From Zygnema cylindricum (Eukaryota; Streptophyta; Zygnematophyceae; Zygnematales; Zygnemataceae), in the NCBI GenBank assembly GCA_037447655.1, contig JBBHKE010002674.1, positions 124,001 through 188,000 of the forward strand: a stretch of 64,000 bases of DNA. Direction: 5' to 3'. Positions 34,707-47,472 of the stretch are shown here, piece after piece. Position numbers and translations under genes: made by a program. The notes beneath the pieces were generated by a model. That model ran no database searches, was not told the origin of the DNA, and saw only the letters and a list, made by a program, of their open reading frames with translations. The first letter of the stretch is position 1. Each line of letters opens with the position of its first letter.

Positions 34707-37700
34707 CGTTATGGGCCCACCCTCTAGGGTGCCCATTTTCAATAGAACATGTTTCATATACTGGGAAACCATGATGAGGGGTGCATTTTTTGAAAAACGG
34801 CTAAGGGGCATTGTGAGTGGTCGTGTGCGTCGGCCAACTGCAAAATTGGGAGTTCCTCTAAGGTTTGGAGGATCTCGATTCACAAAGGATCTACGGTGGT
34901 AGAGGTGGTAGAGGATGTTGGGGAAAACATTGTGTCGGAAAAAAGGAAGGAGAAACTCACACCGATGGCTACTGGATCGGTTCCGGCAGTAGATTTTCAG
35001 AAAACCGAGGCAAATGATACTGAAATCTGGGATTTCAACAACACTGTGGCGACTCATTTTATTCTCGTGCGTCTCACTCAAGCTGTTGCTACACCCCATC
35101 TTCATGTGGACATGGCGGAGGAGTTGTGGGAGGCTCTTGTCAACATTTACAATAGTGGTACGATTCAGCAGCAGAAGCTGGCAGATCACAAGGTTGTAGC
35201 ATATGTATACAAAGAGGGAAAGATGTTAGACTTTTGTAATGACTTGGCCGGGTTATATATGGAGTTGGAGAGTGCAGAAAAAAGGGAGACGGAGAAAAAG
35301 AAGATGAATACTTTGTTGATGAAACTCCTAGATTATTATAAAAATATTGTTAACAGGGTTCAATATTTGCCAGATCATCGATGGATCTGGAACTCCGTTG
35401 TGGGGATCATTTTGGATCGGGAAAGCACAATTGAGATTTAGAGAGGAGGAAAGAGTGTTTAAGCATTATCTGTTTGAACTAACTTGGGGGATAAGGATTC
35501 CAAGAAACCTTATGGAAACTTTGGTGGAGGAGGAAGACGAAACCAATCGGACGGATCTGGATCGAGGCATCTGAAGGGGCTCAGTCACTTTTTAAGAAGC
35601 CCGGATATTGCATGGCGGAGTGTACTAAACTGACAAAGCTGAGATTGAAAGAGAGGCAGAGCGGAAAATCAGCCGCAAGAAAGAAAAAGGCATATGTGGC
35701 AACAGAAGTCATAGGAGAGGATTCCGATGAGGACGATGGTGAACTTCTCCTCAACGAGGAGCTGGAGGTGAAAGGTTAGCAGAAGATTCTAAGGAAGCAA
35801 AAGTGTGCTTTCGGTGGAGTAAAAGAAGCTCCTGAAGAAGGATGGATTATTGATTCTGGAGCCTCTATGCATATGTGTAGAGAAAAACCATTGTTTACCA
35901 AAATGAGAATGATCCTTACTGTTGAGATAGAGTATGGGGATGTGAGAATAGTAACCACTACTTTAGTGGGATAAGTGGATCCTAAAGTCTTAGTTGATGG
36001 GAAGACATTGATAGTCACTTTCTTTGATGTTCTTTTTTTTCAAGAGTTGAATAATAATCTTATCTCTTTGTCAGTATTCGATGATAAGGGTTTTGAGACA
36101 AGTACTAAGAAAAGAGTCTTTGTTGCTAGCTATGAGAATGAAGTGTACTTCACAACTGAAAAAGGTAGCTTAGGGATGTTTAGGCTGAATTTGAGAAATG
36201 GAAAGACGGGAGTTTACTATGCCGGTGTAAGTGATTTGATGATGGGGCATAAGAGATTGGGACATGTGCATCTAGATAGATTGAAAGAAATGAAAAAAAT
36301 GGGTGTAGTTGAGGGAATACATTTTGGAGATAATGAGACCTTAGATGATTGTAGTGGATGTGCTCAAGGTAAGGCCCACAGATTGCCTTTCCCAAAAACC
36401 GCATCATATATGGGTGAAAAGGTCTTAGATCTGGTTCATACTGACATATGGGGACCGGCCAAAGTGCCATCAGTTGGAGGGAAAAGATTTATACTTACTA
36501 TCACTGATGATTGGTCTAGATACTCTAGAGTATATTTCTTGAAAAACAAATCTGAGGCTTCAACTTATTTTAAATAGTATAAAGCATGGAGTGAGAAGCT
36601 TCATGAGACACCTATAAAGAGAGTGAAGATTGATAATTGGGGGAATACACTTCTAATGAGTTTGAGGATTTTTTTGAAAGCGGAAAGGGGTTCAACACCA
36701 AAAGACTGTTCCAAGAACCTAAGACAAAACAGTGTAGCCGAGAGACTAAATCGGATATGAAGTGATAGTGGTTGTAGCATGTTGTTGGATAAAAAGATAA
36801 GGAAAAGCTTTTGGGCAAAAGCTATGAATTGTGCTAATTATCTCAAAAATAGAGCCCTTACCTTGGCGGTAGAAAGACAAACACCTTATGAAAGATAGAG
36901 CGGGAGAAAACCTAAAATTTCACACTTAAAGGTGTTCGGAAGTCAAGTGTTTAGTCTATACACAAAAAAATCTGATTGGAAGTTAGATGCAAGGGGAAAG
37001 CCTTGATACCTACTTGGGTATGATGAAAATGTGAAGGGATACAGAGTTTATGATCTCGGAAGAGAAGACATCATGTTAGTAAAACACTTGGTAGTCATGG
37101 ATGAAGGAAACTCCATAGATTCTTTTAAATATACTAAACCGGTTAAAATTAGAATTGAATCCGAAAATGAGTTAGATTCGGATTCTTCTAACCGAACTCC
37201 GGTTCAGCCCGACATTGCAGAGGAAGAGAAAAATTTGAACGAGAGTGACCCTCTCTTGGAGTCACAGCTTCCGGTTCAAACTGAAGAAGAAAACAAGGAA
37301 AGGCCGAAAATAGGTGATGAACGTCCGGAGATGGACTCCACGGATAGGGGAGGAAAAAAAGTCATCCGGAGAAATCCGAGATTACCCTCGATTCTAGCAT
37401 CAGATTTTGAAGGGGGAAGAAAAAGCAGCAAGAGACTTCAAGAGAGATAAATGAACAACAAAGTAGCTAAGATGTCAAATTTAAGCGACCCCAGACTTAC
37501 TGGGAAGCAATTTATAGTCCAGAACGTAGTAGATGGATGACAGCCATTAATGATGAGATTGCTTACATTATGGAAGAAAACACATGGGAGCTGGTGGATT
37601 GTTGTCCGAACAGAAAGCCGATAAGATGCAAGTGGGTATTTAAGTTGAAACTCAATCCGGATAACACTATCGAGCGATATAAGGCCAGATTAGTGGCAAA

Positions 37701-38912
37701 GGGGTTCACACAGAAAGAGGGAATCGATTATGAGGAGACCTTCGCTCCGATTGTTAGATTTCCCTCCATCCGGATTCTACTTAGTCTAACGGCAACGGAA
37801 GATATGGAAGTGCACTAGATGGACATCAAAACCGCTTTCTTACACGGAGAATTAGAAGAATTTTTTTTCATGCGAGAGTCGGAAGGATTTTTGGAGAAAT
37901 GAGAAGAAAGTAAGGTGTGCAGATTGATAAAGTCTCTTTATAAACTAAAGCAAGCTCCACGCCAATGGAACAACAAGCTGGACAAGTTTTTGACGAGTCT
38001 GGGATATATCCAAATCAGTTCGGATCATTGGATCTATCTATTTGAGGATGAGGAAGGTATAATTTTCATTGCCATCCATGTTGATGATTTGCTTGTTTTG
38101 AGTTAATAAATAAAAAAAAATCAATGGATTAAAAAAGATCTAAAGATTTGATTTCAAATGAAGGAATTTCGAGAGGTAAAGTACATTTTGGGAATTTAGA
38201 TGGAGAGGGATAGATAGAAGAAAACAATTAAACTAACTCAAAAGAAAGCAATAGCAAATATGCTTGAAAAATTTCAAATGGATAAAGCAAATAGTTGTAC
38301 GACTCCAATGGATTTAAAAAAGGGAAATGAGCGGAGCTCAGAAGACGGAGTCTTGATCTTGGATAATGAGCTAGGACCTGAGGAAAAAAAGTTTATGCAA
38401 ACTATTCCGTATAGACAGGTTGTCGATAGTTTGATCTATTTGATGAACTGTACTCATCCTGATATAGCAACAATTGTGGGGATATTAAGTGTGAGTTTGA
38501 ATGATCCTACGAACAAAGATTCAAAAGCGGCCAAAAGGGTCATGAAATACTTGATTAGAACGAGAGATGTGTGGTTGCATTTGGAGGGGAAAATACTGAC
38601 ATCACTACTTGGAGTGATGCCGGTTATAGGGATGCTCCGATTAAGAGGTGAACTTCTAGGTATGTGTTGTATTTTGGGAATAGGGCTTGCTGTTGGAGCA
38701 GCAAGCAACAAAAAGTTATTGCTCAGTCCACCATGGAAGTTGAGAATATGGCCTCTTGTTCGGCTGTGAAAGAATTAATGTGGGTGAAATCTTTGCTTCA
38801 AGAACTTCGATATATGAAGAATGGAGTACAAAAGATATTTTGTGATAATCAAGCTGCGATTGCAATTGCAGCAAACCCTAAGCATCACTTTAAAGCAAAG
38901 CATATGGATATT
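34707..38912 (+). pseudogene. Decayed copia gag-pol
   Basis: Gag opens VMGPPSRVPIFNRT and reads through the UBN2-like core near 35040-35440. The zinc knuckle is damaged (FKKPGYCMAEC). The protease site WIIDSGASMHMC is near 35844. The GAG-pre-integrase (HKRLGHVH) and integrase (HTDIWGP, TDDWSRYSRVYF) regions follow to about 36580, then a frame break. The RT opening ([12 protein letters not shown]) is at 37640 and its active site HVDDLLVLS near 38080. RNase H fragments (YFGNRACCWSSKQQ, FCDNQAAIAIA) end at 38912. Stops occur in every domain. Order is gag-AP-INT-RT-RH, diagnostic of Ty1/copia. Confidence 0.85.
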
Positions 38913-39030
38913 TGAAACTCTGTGTGCTCCATTGCCCACAAAAATCACAGATCTAAAAGAAGCTTATCTAGATAGTGCCGACTCCAAGTTGATATAAACC
39001 CAAATGACTAACCCATAGACAATCAGAGAC
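38913..39030 (-). repeat. Inverted LTR end fragment
   Basis: This matches, in reverse, the last part of the 2031/51936-type LTR (TGTGCTCCATTGCCCAC; ATCTAGATAGTGCCGACTCC). It begins TGAAACTC inside RNase H of the decayed copia and is cut by the gypsy LTR at 39031. The rest of this insertion is not in the window. Confidence 0.75.
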
Positions 39031-39525
39031 TGTAACAGGGTTACAAGGTTGAGTACTTAGTGGCTAGAAATTAGGCTGGTATAGTTGCATTTGCAGAGCA
39101 GCGCAGCTGCGATTCCAGATCAACGCAACATAGCAACATATCAACTTAGTAGAATAGCATAGCGCAGCATAGCAACGCAGCGTGGCAGTATAGCAACGCC
39201 GCAGAATGTAGATTTAACTGTATAGTTCTAGAAAGACATCTTGGATAGATCTCGGTGGACCGCGAAGGTCCACGTGTACAATTGTAGAGTATTGGTTTGT
39301 TTAGCAACTAGTTAGTCCAAATAGTGGGACAGACGAAGGAAAAGACAGACTCTTTGAGTAGCCCTTTCGTAGCGAGCGCTGAGTTTTGTAATCCTCGCCC
39401 GAGTAATAAACCGCAACCTTGTCTGTCCTTGTTGTGTACTCTTGATGTTGCTACGGGAAGATCTTGGGAGCCTTCTGCTGTGTATTGTGCTGTATTGTGG
39501 TGCTTATATTTTTGTCCCTTTTACA
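39031..39525 (+). repeat. 5' LTR of the gypsy element
   Basis: The ends TGTAA and TTACA form a 5-bp inverted repeat. It is rich in GCA/AGC runs (39090-39200). The end is fixed by the primer site that follows. Confidence 0.85.
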
Positions 39526-39526
39526 T

Positions 39527-39538
39527 TGGTATCGGAGC
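39527..39538 (+). other. Gypsy primer-binding site for initiator tRNA-Met
   Basis: TGGTATCGGAGC differs by one base from TGGTATCAGAGC, the complement of the 3' end of plant initiator tRNA-Met. This contrasts with the internal-tRNA primer site of the neighbouring copia elements. Confidence 0.9.
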
Positions 39539-39559
39539 TATTTTCCGTGACTCGATTAT

Positions 39560-41846
39560 ATGGACGAACACGGCGTATCCACTACAAAAATATTAGCGCA
39601 AGTTCTCAAGGAGTTAAAAACGTTAGATTACAGAACGCGCAGCTGAGCAACACTGTCGCAACCTTGGAATCTCGTCTTGGTGAGCGACCTTATGGAGGCA
39701 TGGAGAGGGACTACAAGAGACCGAATTTAAGAATTCCTGACGAGTTTGACCCTGCAAGGCAAAAGAACCTGGACACGTGGCTATTCTCTGTTCCGAATTA
39801 TCTCGAGAATTTTCCTAGCCTTTTCGATCGTGAGAAGATTCACTACGCGGGTGGTCTTCTTAAAGGGGCAGCGGGAGCATGGTGGAGGACATTGGTGGAT
39901 AATGATGAGATACCAACAATTTGGGCTCTCTTCATTCAATTCCTCCGTGACGCTTGGCAACCTGTCAATACGGTTAAGGCTGCAAGAGATAAGATCGCAG
40001 TGTTGAAGCAACGAACTTCGGTGTTGGAGTTTACGCAGCGGTTTTTGGAGTGCAAGGTTCAAATACCTACGATGATGGAGGATGAAGCTGTGGATCGCTA
40101 CGTGAAGGGGCTCAAATCATCCATTCGTAGGGATGTCGAAAAATGGCTTGCTCGGGAAAGCACAACTCCTAATCTCTCGGCAATCATTTAGTTTGCTGAG
40201 CGAACTAATCAGTCAACTTCACCTTCTGTAGACCTTATCATTATGGGTCGAATAGCGGCGGAGGGGGTCGACAAGACGATGGTCCAACTCCCATGGAGCT
40301 CGGAGCAATTGATGAGGACAAGGAGGTTGTCAATGTGCTGCGTAAAAAGAAGAAAACTATGAAGACCAAGGCCAACAACTTGTCCCCCAAGGAGCTCCAA
40401 CGGAGGAGGCAAAATAGCTTATGCTTCCAGTGCGGTTCCTCGGACCATATGGCCCGAGAATGTCCATAACGGAGAAATCCAGGAAAGGGGACCCTTAACG
40501 TTATGAGGTTAGCCGGTGAAGGAGGAGACCCTTTGATATTTCGGGGTCAAATCTGAGTGAGCGCAACTAGCTTCATGGTGGACTCCGGAGCATTGGGAAA
40601 TTTCATCAACGAGGCGACGGTGAAAAGGTTGAAACTTACTCTCGTGGTGCTTAAGGATCATCAATCGGTTAAATTGGCAGACGGAAGTTCCTTATCCATT
40701 ACCCATCGTTCTTCGAGGTTACGCGTCGGAATCAAGAAATTCTGATGGTACGACACTCTTCATGTATTACCTCTTGGGGACCATGAGGTAATCTTGGGGA
40801 AGCCATGGCTACAAAAATGGAATCCGACGATCGATTGGAGAAGTGGGGCCATGAGAGTGAAGAGGGGTGAAGAAGAGTTTGAGGTAAAAGCGGGAGCCCG
40901 TAGTAAAGGAGCGGAAGAGGGACGCCTACTTTCGGCCTTACAGCTTAAAAGGGCACTCAAAAAAGGGAAAACTATTGGTGTAGCGGTCGTCCAACCCATG
41001 GAGGAGGCGAAAGAGGAGATTGTGGAGGAATGGAAGAAGAAGGACCCCGACTGCGACTCAAAAGAAAGTGACGACACCGGAAAGACTTCCGAAGAGGCCC
41101 CAAAAGTCGTGACAAAACTTCTCGAGGAGTACGTAGATGTTTTTCCCCCGAAGCTCCCCGAGGGCTTACCTCCGAAGCGCGAAGTAGACCACAAGATAGA
41201 GCTTGTTCCTGGAGCGGTACCCCCGGCTAATCGGATGTACAAGATGAGTTAGACCGAATTGGATGAACTCAAAAAGCAACTCGCGGAGTTAGTCGAAGCT
41301 GGAGCAATAGAACTGAGCAAGTCACCGTATGGATCCCCCGTTCTCTTCGTGAATAAAAAAGGTGGAGGTTTTCGTATGTGTGTGGAATACCGAGCGCTAA
41401 AAATGTAAACGGTGAAAAATGCGTACCCTTTATTGAGAATAGACGAATTGTTGGATCGACTTTGAGGTGCTAAATAATTCTCGAAGATAGATTTGCGGAG
41501 CAGTTATCACTAGATTAGAATTGCCGAGGACGATGTGGAAAACACGACGTTTAGAACTCGGTATGGCCATTTCCAGTTTCGGGTAATGTCGTTCGGGTTG
41601 ACCAATGCGCCGGCGACTTTTATGCATCAGATGAACTCCATCTTTCGGCAATATCTAGATGCGTTTGTAATCGTCTTTCTAGACGACATCTTGGTGTATA
41701 GCCAAACGCAGGAGGATCACATGAAGTACTTACGAACGGTCCTACAAGTTCTTCAGGAAAATAAGTTGCACGCAAAGAGGACTAAATGTGACTTCTTGAA
41801 AGAGAAAATTGATTTTCTGGGCCATATGGTGAGCCAAGACGAAATC
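39560..41846 (+). pseudogene. Gypsy gag-protease-RT, broken
   Basis: Gag (to 40190) shows the retrotransposon Gag core (AAGAWWRTL, WALFIQFLRDAW). A zinc knuckle CFQCGSSDHMAREC lies near 40430-40470 and a retropepsin site FMVDSGALGNFI near 40570. RT begins near 41110 (YVDVFPPKLPEGLP), with SPYGSPVLFVNKK, FRMCVEYRALK, then GHFQFRVMSFGLTNAPATF and VFLDDILVYSQ, whose Asp pair at about 41680 is the active site. Stops at about 40189, 40469, 40555, 41250 and 41406 and further ones interrupt it. It ends within FLGHMVSQDEI, before RNase H. The sequence style is that of plant chromoviruses. Confidence 0.87.
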
Positions 41847-42059
41847 TGTTGAAATTTATAGATTTCTAGAGTATTTTCTAGGTTTAAATATGTTTTTATA
41901 AAAGGAAAAGAAAAAGGACGGACAGCCTGCCTCCACCTCCGCTCTCTAGCTCCCATACTTTTTATAGTCACTGAAGGTAAGAGAGAGAGGTTGATCCATG
42001 GCTGCCTTAGTTCAATAGACATCTATTTTTAGTAGGTTACTAAAAATATACTTGACGGA
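41847..42059 (+). repeat. Extra copy of a copia LTR start
   Basis: The first about 213 bp of the LTR at 42093 occur here too (TGTTGAAATTTATAG to CTTGACGGA), followed by a repeat of the gypsy target. The unit [35 bp of gypsy plus LTR start] is therefore directly repeated, with several base differences between copies. Confidence 0.85.
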
Positions 42060-42092
42060 TTTTTGGGCCATGTGGTGAGCCAGGACAAAATC

Positions 42093-43130
42093 TGTTGAAA
42101 TTTATAGATTTCTAGAGTATTTTCTAGGTTTTAATATGTTTTTATAAAAGGAAAAGAAAAAGGACGGACAGCCTGCCTCCACCTCCGCTCTCTAGCTCCC
42201 ATACTTGTTGTAGTCACTAAAGGTAAGAGAGAGAGGTTGATCCATGGCTGCCTTAGTTCAACAGACAACTATTTTTAGTAGGTTACTAAAAATATACTTG
42301 ACGGACCAGAGATTTGATCCCGGTACCTGCGGTTCGTCAAGTTGACCGGTAGAGGTCAGCTTTATCCTAATAGACTAGGACCAATGCTAAGTGCTATGGT
42401 ATGTGATAGATATATATTTAGTTCGAGTGGATAAAATTCATTTAACTAGAACTGTATACGGCGTACATAGATTCAGTTTTATAAAGTACGTCGTACGACG
42501 CTAATTCAAAACGGATACCACGCATTTTATTTCGACATCGGAACAAATGTCGCGCAATTATTTATTACGGCTAAGATTGCGTTTCGCATAAAATCCAACG
42601 GCGCACATCATCGCCGAAATCCCGGAGTGGTCACTTTGGCGTTTTGTGACGTGGCATGACCTGGAGACACGTGGAGAGATGACATTCGGTCATAGGAATT
42701 ACGAGGAACGTACGGACGAGTGAAAAGCGGACACGCGTCCACTTAATAGCCTTGTCGTACATAGGCCGTACAAAAGGTACATCGGCAGTAGTACTTTTGT
42801 GTACGATACATTAATCTGATTGGTCCGTACTTAAGTAGATAGGAGTTATTAGAGAGAATCAGGACTTAGAAAATTTTGGTAGGTAGTCACCTCTCCCTTT
42901 GAGAGTTTGTACAAATTCGCATTTTTACTGCCTCATAACTTATCGGCTAGTTGGCCGTTTTCAGTGATTCTTTTTGCTACGGACTCAAAGGAGTCTAGGC
43001 TGCACAAGGGTGCAGTCAAATTGTCAGTTTGCCTTCTTGGCCAGAAGTGGTCGTGGCTTAAAGTGGGTTAGTTAAATACTATCTAGAGGCTTCCTGTATT
43101 CTGTAGTCCAATAGAGGACACAGAATTGCA
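42093..43130 (+). repeat. 5' LTR of the copia at 42 kb
   Basis: 1038 bp, TGTTGAAATT to CAGAATTGCA. It has a tRNA-like antisense module at 42297-42377. The codon equivalent to the gag start, inside the LTR, is ATA (IEDTELH), so this copy lacks the upstream ATG and would have to start at the ATG in the primer site. Confidence 0.87.
42297..42377 (-). other. tRNA-like module in the LTR (representative)
   Basis: On the minus strand TAGTCTATTAGG (42377-42366) matches 11 of 12 positions of the Pol III A-box, and GGGATCAAATC (42321-42311) resembles a B-box, at tRNA-like spacing. On the plus strand CTTGACGGACC pairs with GGTTCGTCAAG. Equivalent modules lie at about 2221-2307, 5265-5347, 48085-48171 (plus sense), 48827-48880, 52125-52210, 55091-55175, 58259-58312 and, in plus sense, 30670-30730 and 33690-33755. 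No complete tRNA can be folded, so this is not called a tRNA gene. Confidence 0.55.
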
Positions 43131-46100
43131 CGTTATGGGCCCACCCTCTAGGGTGCCCACCTTCAATGGATCTGGGTTCATCTATTGGGAAGCCATGATG
43201 ATGGGAGCTTTGTGTGAGAAATGATATTTGGGTATCGTCAGTGGACAAGTGAAACGTCCACCTTCGGGAACTCCACCAGGATTTGGAGGAGTAAGGTTTT
43301 CTCCAACAACGGCTGCCTCAGCGGAGGAGGCAGATGATGGGGACAAAAGTGTGCCCGAAAAGGAGAAAGGGAAGGAGACACCCCTCACTCCTATTGTCAC
43401 AGTATCGGGAGCGGCGACCATGAAGACCGTGGAGAACGATACTCCAATGTGGGAGGATGTAAACATGGCTGCCAAGAACTTCATTCTGAGGCACCTCACT
43501 CAAGGTTTGGCCACTCCTCATCTTTACATTTACAAGGCCGAGGAGTTGTGGGAGAGTTTGGTGGAGATTTATAGAGCAGGAACTATTCAAGAGCTCCAGT
43601 TGGCTGAGCAAAAGCTATTGAGTTACACTTACAAAGGAGGAAAGATGTTAGATTACTGTAATGATCTTTCTTGTTTGTATATGGAAATGGAAAGTGCCGG
43701 GTGGACAGGTACAATGAAAATGAAAGTTAACACCCTTATCATGAAATTACCAGATGAGTTCGAAAACATAGTGTACCGAGTACAGGGAATGCTTGATAGT
43801 TTATGGAAATGGAACACAGTAGTCAGGATGATACTTGTGCAGGAAAACACAATGGAGATTAGGAGAGGAGGAAAGAGCATTCAAGTTGTAGGAGCAGGAG
43901 GGGACCGATGGGGGAAGGACCCAAAGAAACCTTATAGAGGGGAGAGAGATCATTATGAGGGACAGAGGCCCCCAAAGGGTCTTTGTCATTATTGCAAAAA
44001 GCCGGGACACTTTATTGCAGATTGTGTGAAGCTATCAGAGTTGAGGCCCTAAGAGAACCGTGGAGGAGGTTCTTTCGGAGGGAAGAAAAAGGCACTTGTG
44101 GTTACAAAAGTGTTAGGAGAAACCGAGGATGAGTCCTTTGAGGAGGATAGGGAGCTTCTTCTTGACGAGAGTCTGAAGAAGAAGGAGATCCCTCGGAGGC
44201 AGAAGTGTGCCCTTGAAGTAATTCGGGAAGCTCCACTGGAAGGATGGATCATCGACTCAGGTGCATCCATGCATATGTGTCGTGATAAAGAACTCTTCAC
44301 TAAGCTAAGAAAGATTCCTACTGTAGAGATAGAGTATGGGGATGGGAGAGTGGTTACTACAAATCTAGTGGGATCAGTAGATCTGAAAGTCTTAGTGGAG
44401 GGTAAGACTTCTATACTTACATTCTCAGATGTACTTTACATTCCTCAGCTGAGTAAAAATCTTGTCTCTACGTCTGTGTTAGATGAGAAAGAGTTTGATA
44501 CTTTCACCAGAAAGGGAGTCTTTACAGCTAAGTATGGGAATGAAGTTTACTTCACAGCAGATAACGGTAGCCAAGGAATGTTTAGGCTTAACTTGAGTAA
44601 TGAAAAGAAGAATGCTTATTATGTTGGTGTTCTTAAGGTGATGATTTGGCATAAGCGGTTGGGGCATGTGCATTTTGATAGGTTGAGGGAAATGAAAAAG
44701 CTTGGGATAGTAGATGGCATTCAGTTTGAGGATAATGAAATGATTGATGATAGTAGTGGTTGTGCTCAAGGTAAGGCTCACAGACTTCCCTTTCCCAATG
44801 CCGCCACATATAGAGGTGAGAAAGTGTTAGATTTGGTCCACACAGATATTTGGGGACCTCCAAAAATACCTTCGGTTGAAGGAAAGAGGTTTATGATGAC
44901 AATAACTGATGACTGGTCTAGATACTCTAGAGTTTACTTTCTGAAAACAAAGTCTGAAGCATCAACTTACTTCAAAGAATATAAAGCTTGGAGTGAGAAG
45001 TTGCATGAAACCCCCATTAAGAGGATAAAGAGTGATAATGGGGGGGAATATACCTCTAACAAGTTTGAGGAATATCTGAGTGATGAGGGAGTGCAGCACC
45101 GGAAAACTATACCATATAATCCGAAACAAAATGGGGTAGCTGAGAGGTTGAATCGAACACTAGGAGATAGTGTGCGCAGTATGTTGGCAGACAAGAAAAT
45201 AGGAAAGAGATTTTGGGCAGAAGCAATGAACTGTGCCAACTACATTAAGAATAGAGTCCTTACCTCAGCTGTAAAGGGAGTGACACCTTATGAGAGATGG
45301 GTTGGAAGGAAACCAGATATCTCACACCTTAAAGTATTTGGTAGCCAAGTATACAGTCATGACACGGATAGGAAAAACTGGAAACTAGATGCTAAGGGAA
45401 AACCTGGATACTTTGTGGGATATGATGAGGATGTTAAGGGATATAGAGTCTATGACTTAGCAAAGAAAGATATCATTCTGGTCAAACACTTAATTGTCAT
45501 GGATGAAGGGAAGTCATTTGACCCCTTCAAATATACAAAGAAGATAAGGATCAGATTTGAGTCCGAAAGTGATGAGAATTTGGTAGTTCCCGAAAGGGAC
45601 ATGAGTGAAACCGTGATTACAGATTTAGGGGAGATCAAAGATACAAGAGACTCACCAGAAACCTCACATACTCCTATGGACTTCGAGGAGATAGAAGAAG
45701 CGCGACAAGAACCGGTTTTCATGGACAGGAGAGCCGATGAGACAGTGAGAAGAAATCCAAGACTTCCATCCATTCTTGCTTCGGAGTTTGAGGGAGGAAG
45801 GAGGAGCAGCAAAAGGATATAGGAAAAACAAGCTGCTCATAAGAAAACTAAGCTATCTCACCCAGATGAGCCTCAGTCTTACTTAGAGGCAGTGAATAGT
45901 CCAGAGAAAGAAAGATGGATTAGAGCCATAAAAGATGAGATGGCTTCTATCATGGAAGCAAATACTTGGGAACTAGCGGATTGCCCTCCAGACAGAAAAC
46001 CTATTGGATGTAAATGGGTATTTTATCTAAAAGTGAACCCATATAATACAAATGAGAGGTATAAGGCTCGATTGGTAGCGAAGGGGTTCACCCAAAAAGA

Positions 46101-47459
46101 GGGGATTGACTATGAGGAGACCTTTGCTCCAGTTGTTCGGTTCCCATCGGTAAGGATTCTCCTCACTCTGGCCGCAGCGGAAAACATGGAAATACACCAG
46201 ATGGACATTAAGACTGCTTTTTTTAATGGTGAGTTAGAGGAAGAAATTTTATGAGGCAACTCGAGGGGTTTGTGGAAGAAGGAGAAGAGAGCAAAGTCTG
46301 CAGGCTCATAAAGTCCTTATATGGACTGAAACGGGCTCCCCGACAGTGGAACAAGAAACTAGATGAGTTTCTCACCCATCAAGGATACATCCGGATCAGC
46401 TCTGACCATTCTATCTATATGTTTGAAGATGAGAATGGTGTCATTTTTATTGCAATTTATGTGGATGATCTGCTTGTGTTAAGTAAGTCTTTGGAGAATA
46501 TCAATAGGCTAAAGAAAGATCTTAGGGGCAGATTTGATATGAAGGATTTAGGGGAGGCAAAATACATTTTGGGGATCCAAATGGAGAGAGATAGGGGGAA
46601 TAAGATTATCAGACTTACTCAGAAAGAAGCAATAGGTAATATGCTTGTGAAATTCCAGATGGAAAATGCTAACTGTTTTACCACTCCCATGGACTTGAAA
46701 AAAGTAAGTGATGGGAGTGTAGAAGGAGGAGTGATGATCTTAGACGATCAGATGAGTCCAGAGGAGAGAGAGTTCATGAAGTCTATCCCTTATAGACAGT
46801 TCGTAGGAAGCTTAATCTATTTTATGAACTGTACCACGCCGGACATAGCGGCTGCAGTTGGAGTACTCAATAGGAGTCTTAATGATCTTAGGAAGAGAGA
46901 CTGGGAGGCAGCCAAGAGAGTCATGAGATATCTGGTTGGAAGCAGAGAATTATGGTTGCATTTGGGAGGGGAGCACACTGATATCACCACTTAGAGTGAC
47001 GCCAATTATGGGGATGCACCTATGAGAAGATGCACTTCTGGATATGTTTTGTATGTGGGAAAAGGTGCTTGCTGTTGGAGCTGTAAGCAACAAAAGGTGG
47101 TTGCTCAGTCTACTATGGAGGCTGAGTATATGGCGTCTTGTTCTGCTGTAAAAGAACTAGTGTGGGTGAAATCATTGTTACAAGAACAGGGATTTATGAA
47201 GGAGGGAGTGCATGAAATCTTTTGCGATAACCAAGTTGCAATTGCAATTGCAACCAATTCAAAACACCATTTCAAAGCAAAACATATGGACATAAGATTA
47301 AGCTTCGTAAGAGAAAAAGTTGAAAATAAAATTTTAAATCTTGTGTATAGACCTGATGAAAAAATGGTGGCTAACATGATGACCAAACCTGTGCCCTCTC
47401 CTAAACTAAAATATTGTCGGGAAAAATGCGGGTTGAAAGAAAAATTAAAATTAGACTAG
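43131..47459 (+). pseudogene. Copia gag-pol polyprotein, near-intact
   Basis: Domains in order: Gag (MGPPSRVPTFNGSGFIYWE; UBN2-like core near 43440-43760), zinc knuckle CHYCKKPGHFIADC (about 43985), protease WIIDSGASMHMC (44240), GAG-pre-integrase HKRLGHVH, integrase with HTDIWGP, SDNGGEY and PKQNGVAERLN (the D, D and E positions), RT with CKWVFYLKVNP and YVDDLLVLS (46460), and RNase H with SDANYGDAP, AEYMAS and CDNQ. Only about five lesions are seen: TGA at 43222, TAA at 44050, TAG at 45820, one lost base near 46247 and TAG for Trp at 46992. All catalytic motifs remain. It is the best candidate source of enzymes for the Gag-only relatives, although it is itself disabled. Confidence 0.92.
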
Positions 47460-47472
47460 AAAATAAGGGGAG

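Larger units (their letters stand above)
29525..38912 (+). mobile_element. Decayed copia element, split by a Gag-only element and cut at its 3' end
   Basis: The 5' LTR begins near 29525 (TATTGAAAAAAGGTAATTT, resembling the LTR start at 48669), is interrupted by 29785-33953, and resumes at 33954 to end ATTACA at 34706. The primer site CGTTATGGGCCCACC is at 34707-34721. Gag and Pol remnants follow to 38912. There RNase H is cut by an inverted LTR fragment, so no 3' LTR is present. Many stops and frameshifts show it is old. Confidence 0.75.
39031..42092 (+). mobile_element. Truncated Ty3/gypsy element
   Basis: A 495-bp 5' LTR (TGTAACAG...TTTTACA), a canonical tRNA-Met primer site and gag-protease-RT in gypsy order are present. 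The RT sequence stops at 41846 where a copia LTR begins. A second, slightly different copy of its last 35 bp (GGGCCATGTGGTGAGCC...) lies at 42058-42092 before another copia LTR. Integrase and 3' LTR are absent here. Confidence 0.85.

Noticed and set aside
38454-38711. Minus-strand open frames opposite copia RNase H and integrase
   Set aside because: They are shadows of the coding strand in decayed Pol sequence.
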